Shown here one piece after another: positions 20,593 to 30,451 of a DNA stretch of 64,000 bases. Within the stretch, counting starts at the first letter, position 1; each line of letters starts with the position of its first letter. Both the position numbers and the translations under genes were made by a program. The notes beneath the pieces are model-generated. The model made no database searches. It was given only the letters and a program-made list of their open reading frames with translations, and was not told the origin of the DNA. This DNA is from Polynucleobacter sp. HIN5 (lineage in GTDB: Bacteria; Pseudomonadota; Gammaproteobacteria; Burkholderiales; Burkholderiaceae). The stretch is taken from positions 1,612,001 through 1,676,000 of the forward strand of contig NZ_AP028136.1 in assembly GCF_030297555.1 (NCBI RefSeq), in the 5' to 3' direction.

Positions 20593-22241
20593 CTCTTTTT
20601 TTGCTCTTTTTGTTCTTCGCGATACTGATTCTGAAACACGCGCAATCGCGCATCAATCACGGACCCCAGATAAAAATCATTGCCGGCGGCCGAGCGTGCA
20701 ATCTTGAGCTGTTCAATCGCCGATGGCCAAGCTCCTTCAGTTGCAAATTTTTCGGCAAGGGCGTAATGCCGCAAACCAATCTTTTTGTCTTGGTCATACG
20801 CACGCGCTAATAAATCCCACCAGATCGTCTCGTTCGGCTGTGCTTTGGTCTTCGCGCGCAACAAGGTGATGGCCTCATTAACCCGCCCCAAACGTAGTTC
20901 CGCGTTGACTGTCGCCACGGCTGCAGAGAATGAGAAGGGATCCATCTTGGCCGCATTTTGGGCATACTGCAAAGCCTCCTCTGGCTTACCTCGAGCAAGC
21001 GCTAACTCAGATGCCGTGTAATCAAACGATAAACTCTGACGCTGAACTGGTGAGCCAGGAGCTAAGACATTTTGTGCCACAGCCCGAGCCTTTTGTAAAA
21101 AACCTTCAGCCTGATCAAAGCGCCCCTGGCGCTGGGCAACCAAAGCTAAACCATAGAAACCTTCCATTTGCTTTTCGGGGGCGGCTTGTTTGCTCAAACT
21201 CTCAAATAAATTACGCAGATCAAATAAGCCGCTGGTACTCCCACTTTGCTCGACGCGAGCGCGAGCTTTAATGAGATAAAACTCGAGCGCACTGGGCACT
21301 CGATTTTGTGCGACGGTCCTTGCCCGATCTTGCATATCGGCAATTCGGTCGGTGGTTAAGGGATGGGTGCGCAAATATCCTGGCACACCACTATCCATGA
21401 TTCCGTAAGCCTTTTGTAAACGCTGAAAGAATGCGGGTGCGCCATTCACATCGTAACCACTTGCTTGTAAGATCTGAAAACCAATACGATCAGCCTCGCG
21501 CTCCGCATCCCGCGAGTACGAGAGTTGATTCTGAATCGCAAGCGCTTGGCCACCCGTAATTAGGCCGGCAGCAGCACCGGGATTACTAGCCGCGGCCAAT
21601 GCTCCAAGCACAATGCCAGCCAACGCGATGATGGAGTTCGTACCCTGACGTTCTAGAGAGCGCGCCAAGTGGCGTTGCAATACATGACCAATCTCATGAC
21701 CCATCACCGAGGCGACCTCTGAATCGGTTTCCGCAGTAATTAAAAGCCCTGTATGAAATCCAATAAATCCACCGGGTAATGCAAATGCATTAATCGATGG
21801 ATCCTTCACTGCAAATACCTCATAGTCATATGCGGCACTACCTTGCGCATTCGCTCCACCGAGTTGCAAGCGTTTTGCAGCTTGCATGAGACGCCGCTCC
21901 ATCGAATTGAGGTAATCATAAATGGGCCAATCATTGGAAAAATCCCGATCCCTACGAATCTCTCGCATGATCTGCTCGCCGATCTTACGCTCATCAAGCG
22001 GACTGAGGGCATCACCGCCAGGATCACCCATATCTGGTAAGACCAAAGTGGGTTGCGATTGCAAAGTATTTCGGGAGGGTAAATTGGCTGAGCGCGCTTC
22101 CGGTGACTGAATTACGCGCCCAAGGTTCTCCTTTGCTGCATTGTCTTGGGTGACCGATACCCCAGATTGTTGGGCGAAGGAAGAGACGCTTAAGACCCCG
22201 CTTAAGAACAAAGCAATGATTCGTTTTGTTTGCTTCCTCAT
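20589..22241 (-). CDS. bepA: Periplasmic M48 metalloprotease with TPR domain (BepA/YfgC-like)
   Basis: 550 residues. A signal peptide (1-23) is followed by the M48 domain with zinc motif HEIGH in [13 protein letters not shown] (about 180-192) and a downstream EADRIG that gives the third ligand. The C-terminal half (about 330-530) has TPR-like repeats. BepA proteins assist assembly of outer-membrane proteins such as LptD and degrade stalled intermediates. It is divergent from moaC with only 23 bp between the starts. Confidence 0.93.
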   Translation of the reverse strand: MRKQTKRIIALFLSGVLSVSSFAQQSGVSVTQDNAAKENLGRVIQSPEARSANLPSRNTLQSQPTLVLPDMGDPGGDALSPLDERKIGEQIMREIRRDRDFSNDWPIYDYLNSMERRLMQAAKRLQLGGANAQGSAAYDYEVFAVKDPSINAFALPGGFIGFHTGLLITAETDSEVASVMGHEIGHVLQRHLARSLERQGTNSIIALAGIVLGALAAASNPGAAAGLITGGQALAIQNQLSYSRDAEREADRIGFQILQASGYDVNGAPAFFQRLQKAYGIMDSGVPGYLRTHPLTTDRIADMQDRARTVAQNRVPSALEFYLIKARARVEQSGSTSGLFDLRNLFESLSKQAAPEKQMEGFYGLALVAQRQGRFDQAEGFLQKARAVAQNVLAPGSPVQRQSLSFDYTASELALARGKPEEALQYAQNAAKMDPFSFSAAVATVNAELRLGRVNEAITLLRAKTKAQPNETIWWDLLARAYDQDKKIGLRHYALAEKFATEGAWPSAIEQLKIARSAAGNDFYLGSVIDARLRVFQNQYREEQKEQKKS

Positions 22242-22264
22242 GCCTATATGGTAAAACCTCTTAT

Positions 22265-22741
22265 ATGAACAAACTGACGCATTTTGATTCCAGTGGCCAA
22301 GCGCATATGGTCGATATTGGCGATAAAGCCTCTACCCACCGGGTAGCGATCGCGACTGGCCGGATTCAAATGAATCCTAACACCTATCAACTCATTGAGT
22401 CGGGCGGTCATAAAAAGGGAGATGTCCTTGGCATTGCCCGAATCGCTGGAATACAGGCGGCCAAGAAAACCGCTGATCTGATCCCCCTCTGCCACCCCAT
22501 AGCACTCACCCACGTCAGTATTGAGTTTCAATCTGATCCATCCAGCCACACGATTTATTGTCAAGCTAGAGCCGAGACCACCGGACCCACCGGCGTTGAA
22601 ATGGAAGCGCTCACCGCCACCCAAATTGCCCTCCTCACTATCTATGACATGTGTAAAGCCGTAGACCGTGGCATGGTCATGAGCGACATTAAGTTACTTG
22701 AAAAAAGCGGTGGTAAATCGGGGGATTGGAAGGCGAGCTAA
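22265..22741 (+). CDS. moaC: Cyclic pyranopterin monophosphate synthase MoaC
   Basis: 158 residues. Second step of molybdenum cofactor synthesis after MoaA. It has [17 protein letters not shown] (about 15-31), [13 protein letters not shown] (about 74-86) and [23 protein letters not shown] near the C-terminus (MEALTA is the family signature). I chose ATG 22265 because the longer frame back to 22226 runs into the divergent gene and relatives are about 158 residues. A ModA-like gene lies much further right. Confidence 0.97.
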   Translation: MNKLTHFDSSGQAHMVDIGDKASTHRVAIATGRIQMNPNTYQLIESGGHKKGDVLGIARIAGIQAAKKTADLIPLCHPIALTHVSIEFQSDPSSHTIYCQARAETTGPTGVEMEALTATQIALLTIYDMCKAVDRGMVMSDIKLLEKSGGKSGDWKAS

Positions 22742-22842
22742 GCAGCTGCTTTAGTAAAGAGCATGATGCTTTTACTAGATAGTAAGTATTTCTCCAATTA
22801 AAATCTTTTCTACTAAATTAATTTTCTGAGTCTTGTGGACCA

Positions 22843-23547
22843 TTAAGCCGGATTCGCTTTTTTATGCCATCGCTTAACAAATTCTCCAGACCCCATCACA
22901 ATAATTGCTGAAATAATTTCGGCGATAATTTCATAATTAGCAATGCCTTCACCAAAATACTTAATCAAACCAGGATCTGTAACGATCATTCCTCCCGCAA
23001 TCCAGCCCAATAAACCAGCACCGGCAGTAACGATAAATGGAAAGCGGTCAATTAAAAATAAAACCATTTTGCTGCCTGCAATAATGATAGGCACAGACAC
23101 AACTAGGCCAAAAATGACATATCCAACTTGATGAGACGGATTATTAACCTGTCCAGCAGCCCCAGCAATAGCCAGAACGTTATCAAGACTCATCACAATA
23201 TCGGCCACGATAATCGTTTTGATTGCCGCAAATAGTTGATTGGGCCCTTGTAAAGTATGTTGATTTTCATCTTGCTGAGCAATGAGTTTGTAGCCAATCC
23301 AGATTAGCAAAATAGCGCCAACTAGTTTTAGAAAAGGAATTTGTAATAACGTAACTGCAAATGCAACCAAAATCACGCGAAGAATGATAGCCCCAGCGGT
23401 ACCATAAATAATTCCTTTTTTGCGCTGGTCAGGATGTAGATTGCGACATGCTAAGGCAATAATTAGCGCATTATCTCCCCCCAAAAGAAGGTCAATAATG
23501 ATAATTTGAATAACAATAGACCAATCAATTAGTGTTAAGAATTCCAT
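22843..23547 (-). CDS. TerC family integral membrane protein (first of three)
   Basis: 234 residues, about seven membrane spans. TerC proteins are tied to manganese efflux or metal loading of exported proteins, and to tellurite resistance. Conserved acidic motifs are IDLLLGGDNALIIALACRNL (about 18-37) and DIVMSLDNVLAIAGAAG (about 115-131). It stands alone, with no riboswitch upstream on its strand that I can see. It is similar in size and arrangement to the TerC at 26984. Confidence 0.92.
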   Translation of the reverse strand: MEFLTLIDWSIVIQIIIIDLLLGGDNALIIALACRNLHPDQRKKGIIYGTAGAIILRVILVAFAVTLLQIPFLKLVGAILLIWIGYKLIAQQDENQHTLQGPNQLFAAIKTIIVADIVMSLDNVLAIAGAAGQVNNPSHQVGYVIFGLVVSVPIIIAGSKMVLFLIDRFPFIVTAGAGLLGWIAGGMIVTDPGLIKYFGEGIANYEIIAEIISAIIVMGSGEFVKRWHKKANPA

Positions 23548-23748
23548 ATTTGCTCTTTTAGCTTTAAGTTTTTATGTCAACAAATTAAGCAACGATAAGG
23601 TTCATTCGCGATAATATCTGCAAACTAATTAGGTGAAAAAATATTGACTACGAATTTTTTTAGTTTATTTAATTTACGTCGAACTTTAACAGATTTTTCA
23701 CCGCAACGATTTAAAAGTATCGCCTCAAAATTGATTGAGTAACCATCC

Positions 23749-23777
23749 AAAAAAAAATGGCCCTAACAAGTAGGGCC
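23749..23777 (-). terminator. Rho-independent terminator after the TerC-UspA gene
   Basis: On the - strand, GGCCCTA, 5-nt loop, TAGGGCC, then A and eight or more T. It lies 26 bp beyond the stop of the TerC-UspA fusion gene. Confidence 0.88.
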
Positions 23778-23802
23778 ACTTATATACCGCATTTAAAACA
23801 AT

Positions 23803-25071
23803 CTAGTCGAGAATAACCCCAAGCAAAGTAGCGATAATTCCAGCTCCAGCAGTGGGAATTCCCCACCGCTCAAAGGGTGATACTGACTCTCCAGACACTA
23901 CCTCAATTGGAATATTTGTAATTTCAATCAATTTGTTAGTGGTTGAATTTTCTAACATTCGTGTAAACGAGTTCTTCCGAGCAGTACCCAACACAATTTG
24001 GTCACAACGCAATCGACGAGCTTCATCGGCAATAATCTTAGCGCGGTCGCCAGTTTTACTGATGACACTATGTGGAATAGCGTGTGATTCAAGAATCCTG
24101 CGGACATTTGCAAGCGCAAGATTTGACTTTTGTTGGTTCCATTCTTGAACATTCTGTTTACTTAAAAAACGACCGATATGACGTGGCAGTTTTGGTTGAA
24201 TATTAATTAAATGAATTTCCATCGCTGAATTCTGAATAAACTGATTCACAACGTGACGGACTGCAAATTCAGAATTTTTACTTCCGTCAACTGGCAAAAG
24301 AATACGTTTCATTGATGAGCCTCCATGACTTGAAGTGTTTTGAGGCGAAGAAATTAAAAACGCCTCTTTGTCTTGTACTGCACGCTCTTGTATTTTTGCT
24401 TCTAAATGCATTTGATTTTTGATAAATCCGGCGGTCAAGACTCCCCCAATAACCAGCAAATAAACTAAATATGTAAACAAGTTATTTGCAAAAACAGGTA
24501 GATCTTTAATTAATGGCTCACTCATCATCATTTTTGCTGCAGTAAATGCAAGGACTGCGGCGCCAATGTAGATGATTGATTGATAGCGCTCTAGTAATCG
24601 CAAAATAAACGTTGAACCCCAAATGACGATTGGAATACTAATGAGTAGGCCCAAAACAACTAACAAATAGCTGCCATGCGAGGCACCGGCAACAGCTAAA
24701 ACGTTATCTACACCCATTACTGCATCGGCAATAATGATTGTTTTCATAGCACCCCAAAAAGATGAGGAACCCTCTCCATGGTTCTCATCCTCGTCTTTTG
24801 GCTTTAGTAGTCCATATGCAATCCAAACGAGTAAAGCTCCGCCAATCAGTAAGAGTCCCGGTATTTTTAGTAACCAAACAACAACCAGTGTCATCGCACT
24901 ACGAACCACAATCGCTCCAACAGCACCCCAAACAACTGCTTTCTTTTGTAAATGAGCCGGCAGGTTACGCGCAGCCATCGCGATCACAATCGCATTGTCT
25001 CCAGCCAGAACCAAATCAATGACTATGATTGCCAGTAGGGCCGAAAAAAACTCAGCTGAAAATAGTTCCAC
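23803..25071 (-). CDS. TerC membrane protein fused to a UspA (universal stress) domain
   Basis: 422 residues. Residues 1-225 are a TerC domain with IDLVLAGDNAIVIAMAARNL and ADAVMGVDNVLAVAGASHG. A linker leads to a UspA-like domain (about 253-395) beginning MKRILLPVDGSKNSEFAVRH and containing CDQIVLGTARKNS; the Gly-rich ATP loop is only partly conserved. A final hydrophobic stretch (GIPTAGAGIIATLLGVIL) is a likely extra span or anchor. Stand-alone TerC is about 230 residues, so this is a real fusion in one open frame, although an internal ATG at 24311 could also start a separate UspA product. The rare layout suggests stress or nucleotide control of metal export (inference). Confidence 0.9.
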   Translation of the reverse strand: MELFSAEFFSALLAIIVIDLVLAGDNAIVIAMAARNLPAHLQKKAVVWGAVGAIVVRSAMTLVVVWLLKIPGLLLIGGALLVWIAYGLLKPKDEDENHGEGSSSFWGAMKTIIIADAVMGVDNVLAVAGASHGSYLLVVLGLLISIPIVIWGSTFILRLLERYQSIIYIGAAVLAFTAAKMMMSEPLIKDLPVFANNLFTYLVYLLVIGGVLTAGFIKNQMHLEAKIQERAVQDKEAFLISSPQNTSSHGGSSMKRILLPVDGSKNSEFAVRHVVNQFIQNSAMEIHLINIQPKLPRHIGRFLSKQNVQEWNQQKSNLALANVRRILESHAIPHSVISKTGDRAKIIADEARRLRCDQIVLGTARKNSFTRMLENSTTNKLIEITNIPIEVVSGESVSPFERWGIPTAGAGIIATLLGVILD

Positions 25072-25262
25072 AAATTACCCTTTCATTTTTAATTTCTCTC
25101 AACATTATTACGAGCCTCTTTCTATTTGAATAATGGTTTTTAATAATGTTCATGATTACAATTAATGATTTATTAAATCAAAAAGGAATGGTTACCATTA
25201 TGTTTATAAATGAACTATTCCTTGTAAATACTAAAAATTTGTGATTTAATAACAACTTATCG

Positions 25263-25387
25263 CAAAGTGGGAGTAGCTCCTGGACATTCTGTCCTTTGTC
25301 TTTAGGTCGTCATTTCGGGTATTTTGTACCCCGGCCTACTGAGGGTATTTTTTAGATAGCCTATCTAATACCAGAGCAAGACCTTTG
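25263..25387 (+). ncRNA. yybP-ykoY manganese riboswitch
   Basis: P1 arms CAAAG (25263-25267) and CTTTG (25383-25387) enclose hallmark elements in the right order: GGGAGTAGC just after P1, GTCGTCATTTCG, CCGGCCTACTGAGG, and AGCAAGACCTTTG closing the structure. These match the conserved Mn2+-binding loops I recall of yybP-ykoY aptamers (for example L. lactis yybP and E. coli alx/mntP leaders). The aptamer is on the + strand and ends 25 bp before the LysR start, so it should control that gene rather than the divergent TerC-UspA gene. Confidence 0.88.
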
Positions 25388-25412
25388 TTTACCCTGAAAA
25401 GGTACAGAGGTT

Positions 25413-26366
25413 ATGCTCAATTCATCGATTAAACGCTATCTCCGCCATGGAATGCTTCCTCAATTGGCCGTTTTTGAAGCGGTGGCCAGACTTTCAAGCT
25501 TCACAAAAGCAGCAGATGAGCTGCATTTAGCTCAACCCACCGTATCTGCCCAGATAAAAAAACTAGCTGACAACCTGCAAATCCCTCTTTTTGAGCAAAT
25601 TGGTAAAAGAATTTACCTTACACCAGCTGGAGAAAACCTCTATAACGGCTGTCAATTGCTTTTTACAACCCTAAGTAATATTGAGGAGTCCCTCTCTGAT
25701 CTGCGTGGTTTAGAGCATGGACGTCTTCGTTTAGCGGTAAGCACAACTGGTAAGTATTTTGTACCCCGTTTATTAGCCGAATTTGTAAAACTTCATCCCG
25801 CAATTGAAGTTAGCCTTCAAATTCATAATCGCAATACCTTAATTGATCGGCTCTCGCGAAATGAGGATGATCTCTATGTATTCTCAAATCCGCCTGATGA
25901 TTTTGAAATTGTCACACAACCGATTCTTCCGAATCCAATGGTTGTTTTTGCTCGCGAAGATCACCCCCTAGCTCACGAGAAAAAAATTTCTATTGAGCAA
26001 TTAAAAAATGAGAAATTTATTATGCGTGAGCCGGGTTCTGGAACTCGAATGGTGGCTTATGAAGCGTTTGATCATCATGGACTAGAGCCTCATGTTCAAA
26101 TGGAACTATCAACCAATGAGGCCATCAAACAAGCTATTCTTGCAGGGCTCGGTATTTCCATTTTGTCCCAATACACGCTAGGACTAGACACCTTTGAGCC
26201 ACGACTCTCCATCCTTAATGTTCAAGGCTTCCCTATCGAAAAACAGTGGCAATTCGTATACCCCGTCGGCAAACAAACCTCGTCAGTCTCTAGGGCATTT
26301 ATGGATTTTGTACGAAAAGAGGCGCCCACATTAATCGAAGATCATGTGGGCAAAATTGAAAGATGA
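25413..26366 (+). CDS. LysR family transcriptional regulator (CbbR-like)
   Basis: 317 residues. The N-terminal winged helix-turn-helix reads FEAVARLSSFTKAADELHLA then PTVSAQIKKLADNL; the C-terminal periplasmic-binding-like effector domain is about 105-310. It resembles the CbbR/CysB-like group. Start ATG 25413 has AGAGG only 2 bases upstream; ATG 25449 (giving MLPQLAVFEAV) is a good alternative. It is preceded by a manganese riboswitch, unusual for a LysR gene. It is convergent with the pilin gene. Confidence 0.92.
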   Translation: MLNSSIKRYLRHGMLPQLAVFEAVARLSSFTKAADELHLAQPTVSAQIKKLADNLQIPLFEQIGKRIYLTPAGENLYNGCQLLFTTLSNIEESLSDLRGLEHGRLRLAVSTTGKYFVPRLLAEFVKLHPAIEVSLQIHNRNTLIDRLSRNEDDLYVFSNPPDDFEIVTQPILPNPMVVFAREDHPLAHEKKISIEQLKNEKFIMREPGSGTRMVAYEAFDHHGLEPHVQMELSTNEAIKQAILAGLGISILSQYTLGLDTFEPRLSILNVQGFPIEKQWQFVYPVGKQTSSVSRAFMDFVRKEAPTLIEDHVGKIER

Positions 26367-26371
26367 AATTC

Positions 26372-26875
26372 TTAAGGTTTTGCCAAGCGGCATTCTGCAG
26401 GCAGAAGTTTTGCAGCTAAGGTAGTCTTGTCAGATCGACAAGACCAGCCACCTGACCAAGTTTGACTGATGCCGGATTGGGATAAATCGATACTTCTAGG
26501 GTTGCCGATATCAGGCTCGTTAGTTGGAATTAAATATAAGGTATTTTTTCCATTGGCGGCAACAGAACTCTGATAATCAATTGCGATAGTGCCATCAGGC
26601 AGAATCTCGATTTCTTTAACGCTTTGGGTGGGATTAAAAATAAACGCCTCTCTGGTTGACTGATCCATCAAATTTGGACCTTTCGTGGCATAACTTTCTG
26701 TAACGGCTAATTTAGCTGCCGATGCAAGATTCAATCCTTCTACCACTCTCCCACGCGCAATATAATCCTGGTATTGAGGAACTGCCACAGCCACTAAAAT
26801 ACCAACGATTGCAACCACAACCATCACTTCAATTAATGTAAACCCTGCTTGATCATTATGCTGTTCGTTCATCAT
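26372..26875 (-). CDS. Type IV pilin-like protein (prepilin cleavage/methylation motif)
   Basis: About 167 residues. It has a short basic leader, then the prepilin peptidase site [38 protein letters not shown] (Gly-Phe cleavage, Glu at +5). The globular part has a C-terminal Cys pair (GWSCRSDK and PAECRL) typical of PilA disulfide loops. I chose the ATG at 26875 with AGAGG upstream; the open frame extends to 26899. It lies downstream of the terC gene, an order seen in other Burkholderiales. It could be the major pilin PilA or a minor one. Confidence 0.88.
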   Translation of the reverse strand: MMNEQHNDQAGFTLIEVMVVVAIVGILVAVAVPQYQDYIARGRVVEGLNLASAAKLAVTESYATKGPNLMDQSTREAFIFNPTQSVKEIEILPDGTIAIDYQSSVAANGKNTLYLIPTNEPDIGNPRSIDLSQSGISQTWSGGWSCRSDKTTLAAKLLPAECRLAKP

Positions 26876-26938
26876 CTTCCTCTCTAAAAGAGTAATCATC
26901 GCAGGATTTTTTTATAAAGCTCTATGCTCATCCGTAAG

Positions 26939-26965
26939 AAAAGCTGGTTTTTGATGCCAGCTTTT
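26939..26965. terminator. Rho-independent terminator between terC and the pilin gene
   Basis: AAAGCTGG and CCAGCTTT arms with about 9 nt between them, flanked by T-runs on both strands (CTTTTTAAG on +, CTTTTTC on -). It would end the sucCD-terC transcript. Confidence 0.8.
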
Positions 26966-26983
26966 TAAGATAAGTGAAGCAGC

Positions 26984-27688
26984 TTATTCAGATTGATGAC
27001 TGTTTTTTCTTTTAAGATATATTCCAAGCGCAATCACAATAGTAACGCCGATAATTTCAGCAAGCAATCGAATATCACCAAACATTGCTTGCAAACTTTC
27101 AGTGATGGCAGGATCATCCACAATCATGCCCCCTGCAAGCCATCCAAGTAGGCCCGCACCAAAGGTAATGATGATCGGAAAACGATCCATCAACTTTAAA
27201 AGCATACTGCTGCCAAAAATAATTAATGGTATGGATAAGGCTAGTCCGATGATCAACAAGAGCATCCTCGTTTCTTCTGGGCCACTCTGAGCAGCAGCGG
27301 CAACGGCAAGTACATTATCAAGACTCATTACCAGGTCGGCAATCAAAATAGTTCGAATTGCTGACCAAATACTAGACTCAGCCTTCATGTCCTCATCGCC
27401 ATCACTATCTGCGAGCAATTGCACGCCGATATAAACCAATAAGATACCGCCTACTAATTTTAAGTACGGTAGAGTTAGCAATTTAACTGCGGTAATCGTT
27501 AATACAACGCGCATAATGATTGCAGCAGCACTCCCCCAAAAAATGGCTTTCTTTTGTTGATGGGGGGGCAAATTTCGTGATGCAAGTGCAATAACCACTG
27601 CATTGTCACCTGAGAGCAAAATATTGACGATCATGATTGATCCTAGGGCCGCCCAAAAACTTGCATCAGTGAATGCTGTGAAATCCAT
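26984..27688 (-). CDS. TerC family integral membrane protein (downstream of sucCD)
   Basis: 234 residues, about seven spans. Motifs: NILLSGDNAVVIALASRNLP (about 22-41) and ADLVMSLDNVLAVAAAAQSG (about 115-134). It starts 25 bp after sucD and is probably in the same transcript; sucC-sucD-terC is a recurring Burkholderiales order. It is likely the ancestral TerC of this genome, with the other two as additions (inference). Confidence 0.92.
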   Translation of the reverse strand: MDFTAFTDASFWAALGSIMIVNILLSGDNAVVIALASRNLPPHQQKKAIFWGSAAAIIMRVVLTITAVKLLTLPYLKLVGGILLVYIGVQLLADSDGDEDMKAESSIWSAIRTILIADLVMSLDNVLAVAAAAQSGPEETRMLLLIIGLALSIPLIIFGSSMLLKLMDRFPIIITFGAGLLGWLAGGMIVDDPAITESLQAMFGDIRLLAEIIGVTIVIALGIYLKRKNSHQSE

Positions 27689-27713
27689 ATGAAATCCTCT
27701 TTATAGTATTAAA

Positions 27714-28607
27714 TTACAACATTCCTTTTAATAGGACGGCCATCTCAGAGGGGTTTTTGGTGACCTTAAAGCCACACTCTTCCATCACCGCTAATTTGGC
27801 ATCCGCGGTATCGGCACCACCGGAAATCAACGCACCAGCATGACCCATACGCTTACCTGGAGGCGCTGTCACGCCCGCAATAAAGCCAACAACTGGCTTT
27901 TTCATATTGGTCTTGCACCAACGTGCTGCCTCAACCTCATCAGGACCACCAATTTCACCGATCATAATGACCGCATCTGTCTCGGGGTCTTCATTAAACA
28001 ATTTCATTACATCGATGTGCTTTAAGCCATTGATGGGATCTCCACCAATGCCAACCGCACTTGACTGGCCAAGACCAATCGCAGATAACTGCCCCACGGC
28101 TTCATACGTCAGGGTACCGGAACGACTGACAACGCCAATCCGGCCTTTACGGTGAATATGACCGGGCATGATGCCGATCTTGATTTCCTCGGGAGTAATC
28201 AAACCGGGGCAATTAGGGCCTAACAACAAAGTCTTTTTGCCGCCCTTGGCTTCTTTTTGCAGCATCTTGTTGCGAACCTCAAGCATGTCGCGAACCGGAA
28301 TTCCCTCGGTGATGCAAATGACTAAATCGAGATCTGCTTCAACAGCTTCCCAAATCGCTGCGGCAGCCCCTGGGGGTGGAACATAGATCACCGAGACAGT
28401 GGCACCGGTTTCTTTGGCTGCATCCTTAACCGTTCCGAAAATTGGAATCCCGAAAATTGACTCACCAGCTTTTTTGGGATTGACGCCAGCCACAAAACAA
28501 TTCTTACCATTGGCGTATTCCTGGCACTTCTCCGTATGAAACTGACCGGTCTTACCGGTAATCCCCTGAGTGATAACGCGTGTGTTTTTATTAATCAAGA
28601 TTGACAT
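27714..28607 (-). CDS. sucD: Succinyl-CoA synthetase alpha subunit
   Basis: 297 residues. TCA cycle, succinyl-CoA + ADP/GDP + Pi to succinate + ATP/GTP. It has TRVITQGITGKTGQFHTEKC near the start, GPNCPGLI (about 131-138) and the phospho-His region RMGHAGALISGG (about 248-259). Located 27 bp after sucC. Confidence 0.99.
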   Translation of the reverse strand: MSILINKNTRVITQGITGKTGQFHTEKCQEYANGKNCFVAGVNPKKAGESIFGIPIFGTVKDAAKETGATVSVIYVPPPGAAAAIWEAVEADLDLVICITEGIPVRDMLEVRNKMLQKEAKGGKKTLLLGPNCPGLITPEEIKIGIMPGHIHRKGRIGVVSRSGTLTYEAVGQLSAIGLGQSSAVGIGGDPINGLKHIDVMKLFNEDPETDAVIMIGEIGGPDEVEAARWCKTNMKKPVVGFIAGVTAPPGKRMGHAGALISGGADTADAKLAVMEECGFKVTKNPSEMAVLLKGML

Positions 28608-28634
28608 AGTGATTTCCTCAAATTAGATGGTCGC

Positions 28635-29801
28635 TTACTTGCCTTGAACGGCCGCCACAACTTTCGTTGCCGCTTCGGCCATGGAATCAGCACTGATGAT
28701 GGGCAATCCCGAGTCGGCCAAGATTTTCTTGCCTAACTCTTCATTGGTACCCTTCATCCGAACCACCAAAGGAACAGATAAATTCACTGCCTTACACGCA
28801 GTTACTACGCCATCGGCAATCACATCGCAACGCATGATGCCACCAAAAATATTGACCAAAATCGCTTTCACGCTCTTGTTCTTGAGCATGATCTTGAAGG
28901 CTTCGGTCACTTTCTCTGCAGTTGCGCCACCGCCCACATCCAAAAAGTTGGCTGGCTGACCACCAAATAGTTTGATCGTATCCATCGTAGCCATTGCCAA
29001 ACCTGCGCCATTGACCAAGCAACCAATATTGCCATCTAAGGAAATATAGGCAAGATCAAATTTAGATGCTTCAATTTCTGCAGCATCCTCTTCATCCACA
29101 TCACGATAGGCCACGATTTCAGGATGGCGATACAGCGCATTTGAATCAAAATTAAATTTTGCATCGAGAGCCTTAATCTTGCCGTTGCCCTCCAAAATGA
29201 GTGGATTAATTTCCACCAGAGATGCGTCCGTATCCCAGTAGGTTTTGTAGAGATTCTTCAATACCTCACGCGCTTGGGCTTGCGAACCTTCCGGAACCCC
29301 AATACCTTTACTCAGCTGATCGCACTGCGCATCGGTTAAACCAGTTAAGGGATCAACAAATACTTTAATGATTTTCTCAGGAGTCTTTGCAGCTACCTCT
29401 TCGATATCCATGCCACCCTCGCTCGAGGCCATAACAACCACCTTCTGGGTGGCACGGTCGGTCAAAATTCCGAGGTAGTACTCTTTTTTAATGTCAGCGC
29501 CATCCTCGACTAAGAGGCGCCGCACTTTTTGTCCTTCGGGGCCAGTCTGATGGGTTTTTAGTTGCATGCCCAAGATTGCACTGGCGTATTGCTTGACCTC
29601 ATCCATGCTCTTGGCTACTTTCACGCCACCACCTTTACCACGACCGCCCGCATGAATCTGCGCCTTCACCACCCAAACTGGTCCACCTAATTTTTTCGCT
29701 GCTTCGATGGCCTCATCAACACTAAACGCTGGAATACCATTGGGTACCGGTACATTAAATTGGCGCAGAATCTCCTTGCCTTGGTACTCATGAATTTTCA
29801 T
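28635..29801 (-). CDS. sucC: Succinyl-CoA synthetase beta subunit
   Basis: 388 residues, ATP-grasp subunit that gives nucleotide specificity. It begins [20 protein letters not shown] and has [18 protein letters not shown] (about 43-60), LVEINPLI (about 195-202) and the C-terminal [15 protein letters not shown]. First gene of sucC-sucD-terC. Confidence 0.99.
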   Translation of the reverse strand: MKIHEYQGKEILRQFNVPVPNGIPAFSVDEAIEAAKKLGGPVWVVKAQIHAGGRGKGGGVKVAKSMDEVKQYASAILGMQLKTHQTGPEGQKVRRLLVEDGADIKKEYYLGILTDRATQKVVVMASSEGGMDIEEVAAKTPEKIIKVFVDPLTGLTDAQCDQLSKGIGVPEGSQAQAREVLKNLYKTYWDTDASLVEINPLILEGNGKIKALDAKFNFDSNALYRHPEIVAYRDVDEEDAAEIEASKFDLAYISLDGNIGCLVNGAGLAMATMDTIKLFGGQPANFLDVGGGATAEKVTEAFKIMLKNKSVKAILVNIFGGIMRCDVIADGVVTACKAVNLSVPLVVRMKGTNEELGKKILADSGLPIISADSMAEAATKVVAAVQGK

Positions 29802-29953
29802 AGCAACTCCTGGAATGATTAAATTTCAACGCCAGCGTCAAAAGCTATTTTCCTTGATAGGGCCCTTGGGTCATTGACCCAAATCAAGGCAAAAAAGGCT
29901 TAATACGCCCTCAAAAGACCCATAAGTCTAACATTTTCACTGCACCAAATTAG

Positions 29954-30451
29954 CTATTTCGAGGGGGTCCGACCGCTAATCAGTCGGCCGACAAGCTCTG
30001 GATGAAAGCCTTTTGAAACCAAGAATCGGTACTGCTTGGCGCGCTCCTTTGGGTCGGAGGAAATTTCACCAAATTTACGAGCCCATAAGGCCTGAGCACG
30101 CTCAAATTCAGAGGAGCTAAGCTCATGACTCAGCTCTGAAATCATACCCGGCGCAATTCCAGCCCGCTGCAATTCATCGGCTACGCGGCGCAAACCGTAG
30201 CGCTGACTGCGCCGTCGCACGAGGGCCTGCGCATACCGTTCATCGGATAACCAGCCCTGAACCTCAAAGTCATTCAAAACCTGGTTAATTTGTTCTTCAA
30301 GGTCAGCAGGTGGATTCTCTTCTGCTTGACCGTATGAACGCAGTAACTTTTGGGCAAGTTCATGACGGCTGTATTCACGTCGGGATAAAAGACGCAAAGC
30401 CCGAGCTTTGAGACTCGGGCTTTGTTTAGAAGCATGATTCAATCCTGGCAT
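29954..30451 (-). CDS. recX: Regulatory protein RecX
   Basis: 165 residues, three-helix-repeat protein that modulates RecA filaments. Typical segments: RALRLLSRREYSRHELAQKLL (about 16-36), WLSDERYAQALVRRRSQRYG and KQYRFLVSKGF near the end. Its ATG overlaps the recA stop (TAATG), so it is translationally coupled to recA. Confidence 0.95.
   Translation of the reverse strand: MPGLNHASKQSPSLKARALRLLSRREYSRHELAQKLLRSYGQAEENPPADLEEQINQVLNDFEVQGWLSDERYAQALVRRRSQRYGLRRVADELQRAGIAPGMISELSHELSSSEFERAQALWARKFGEISSDPKERAKQYRFLVSKGFHPELVGRLISGRTPSK

Noticed and set aside
22748..22780. Hairpin after moaC as an intrinsic terminator
   Set aside because: TAGTAAA...TTTACTA arms exist but no T-run follows on the + strand.
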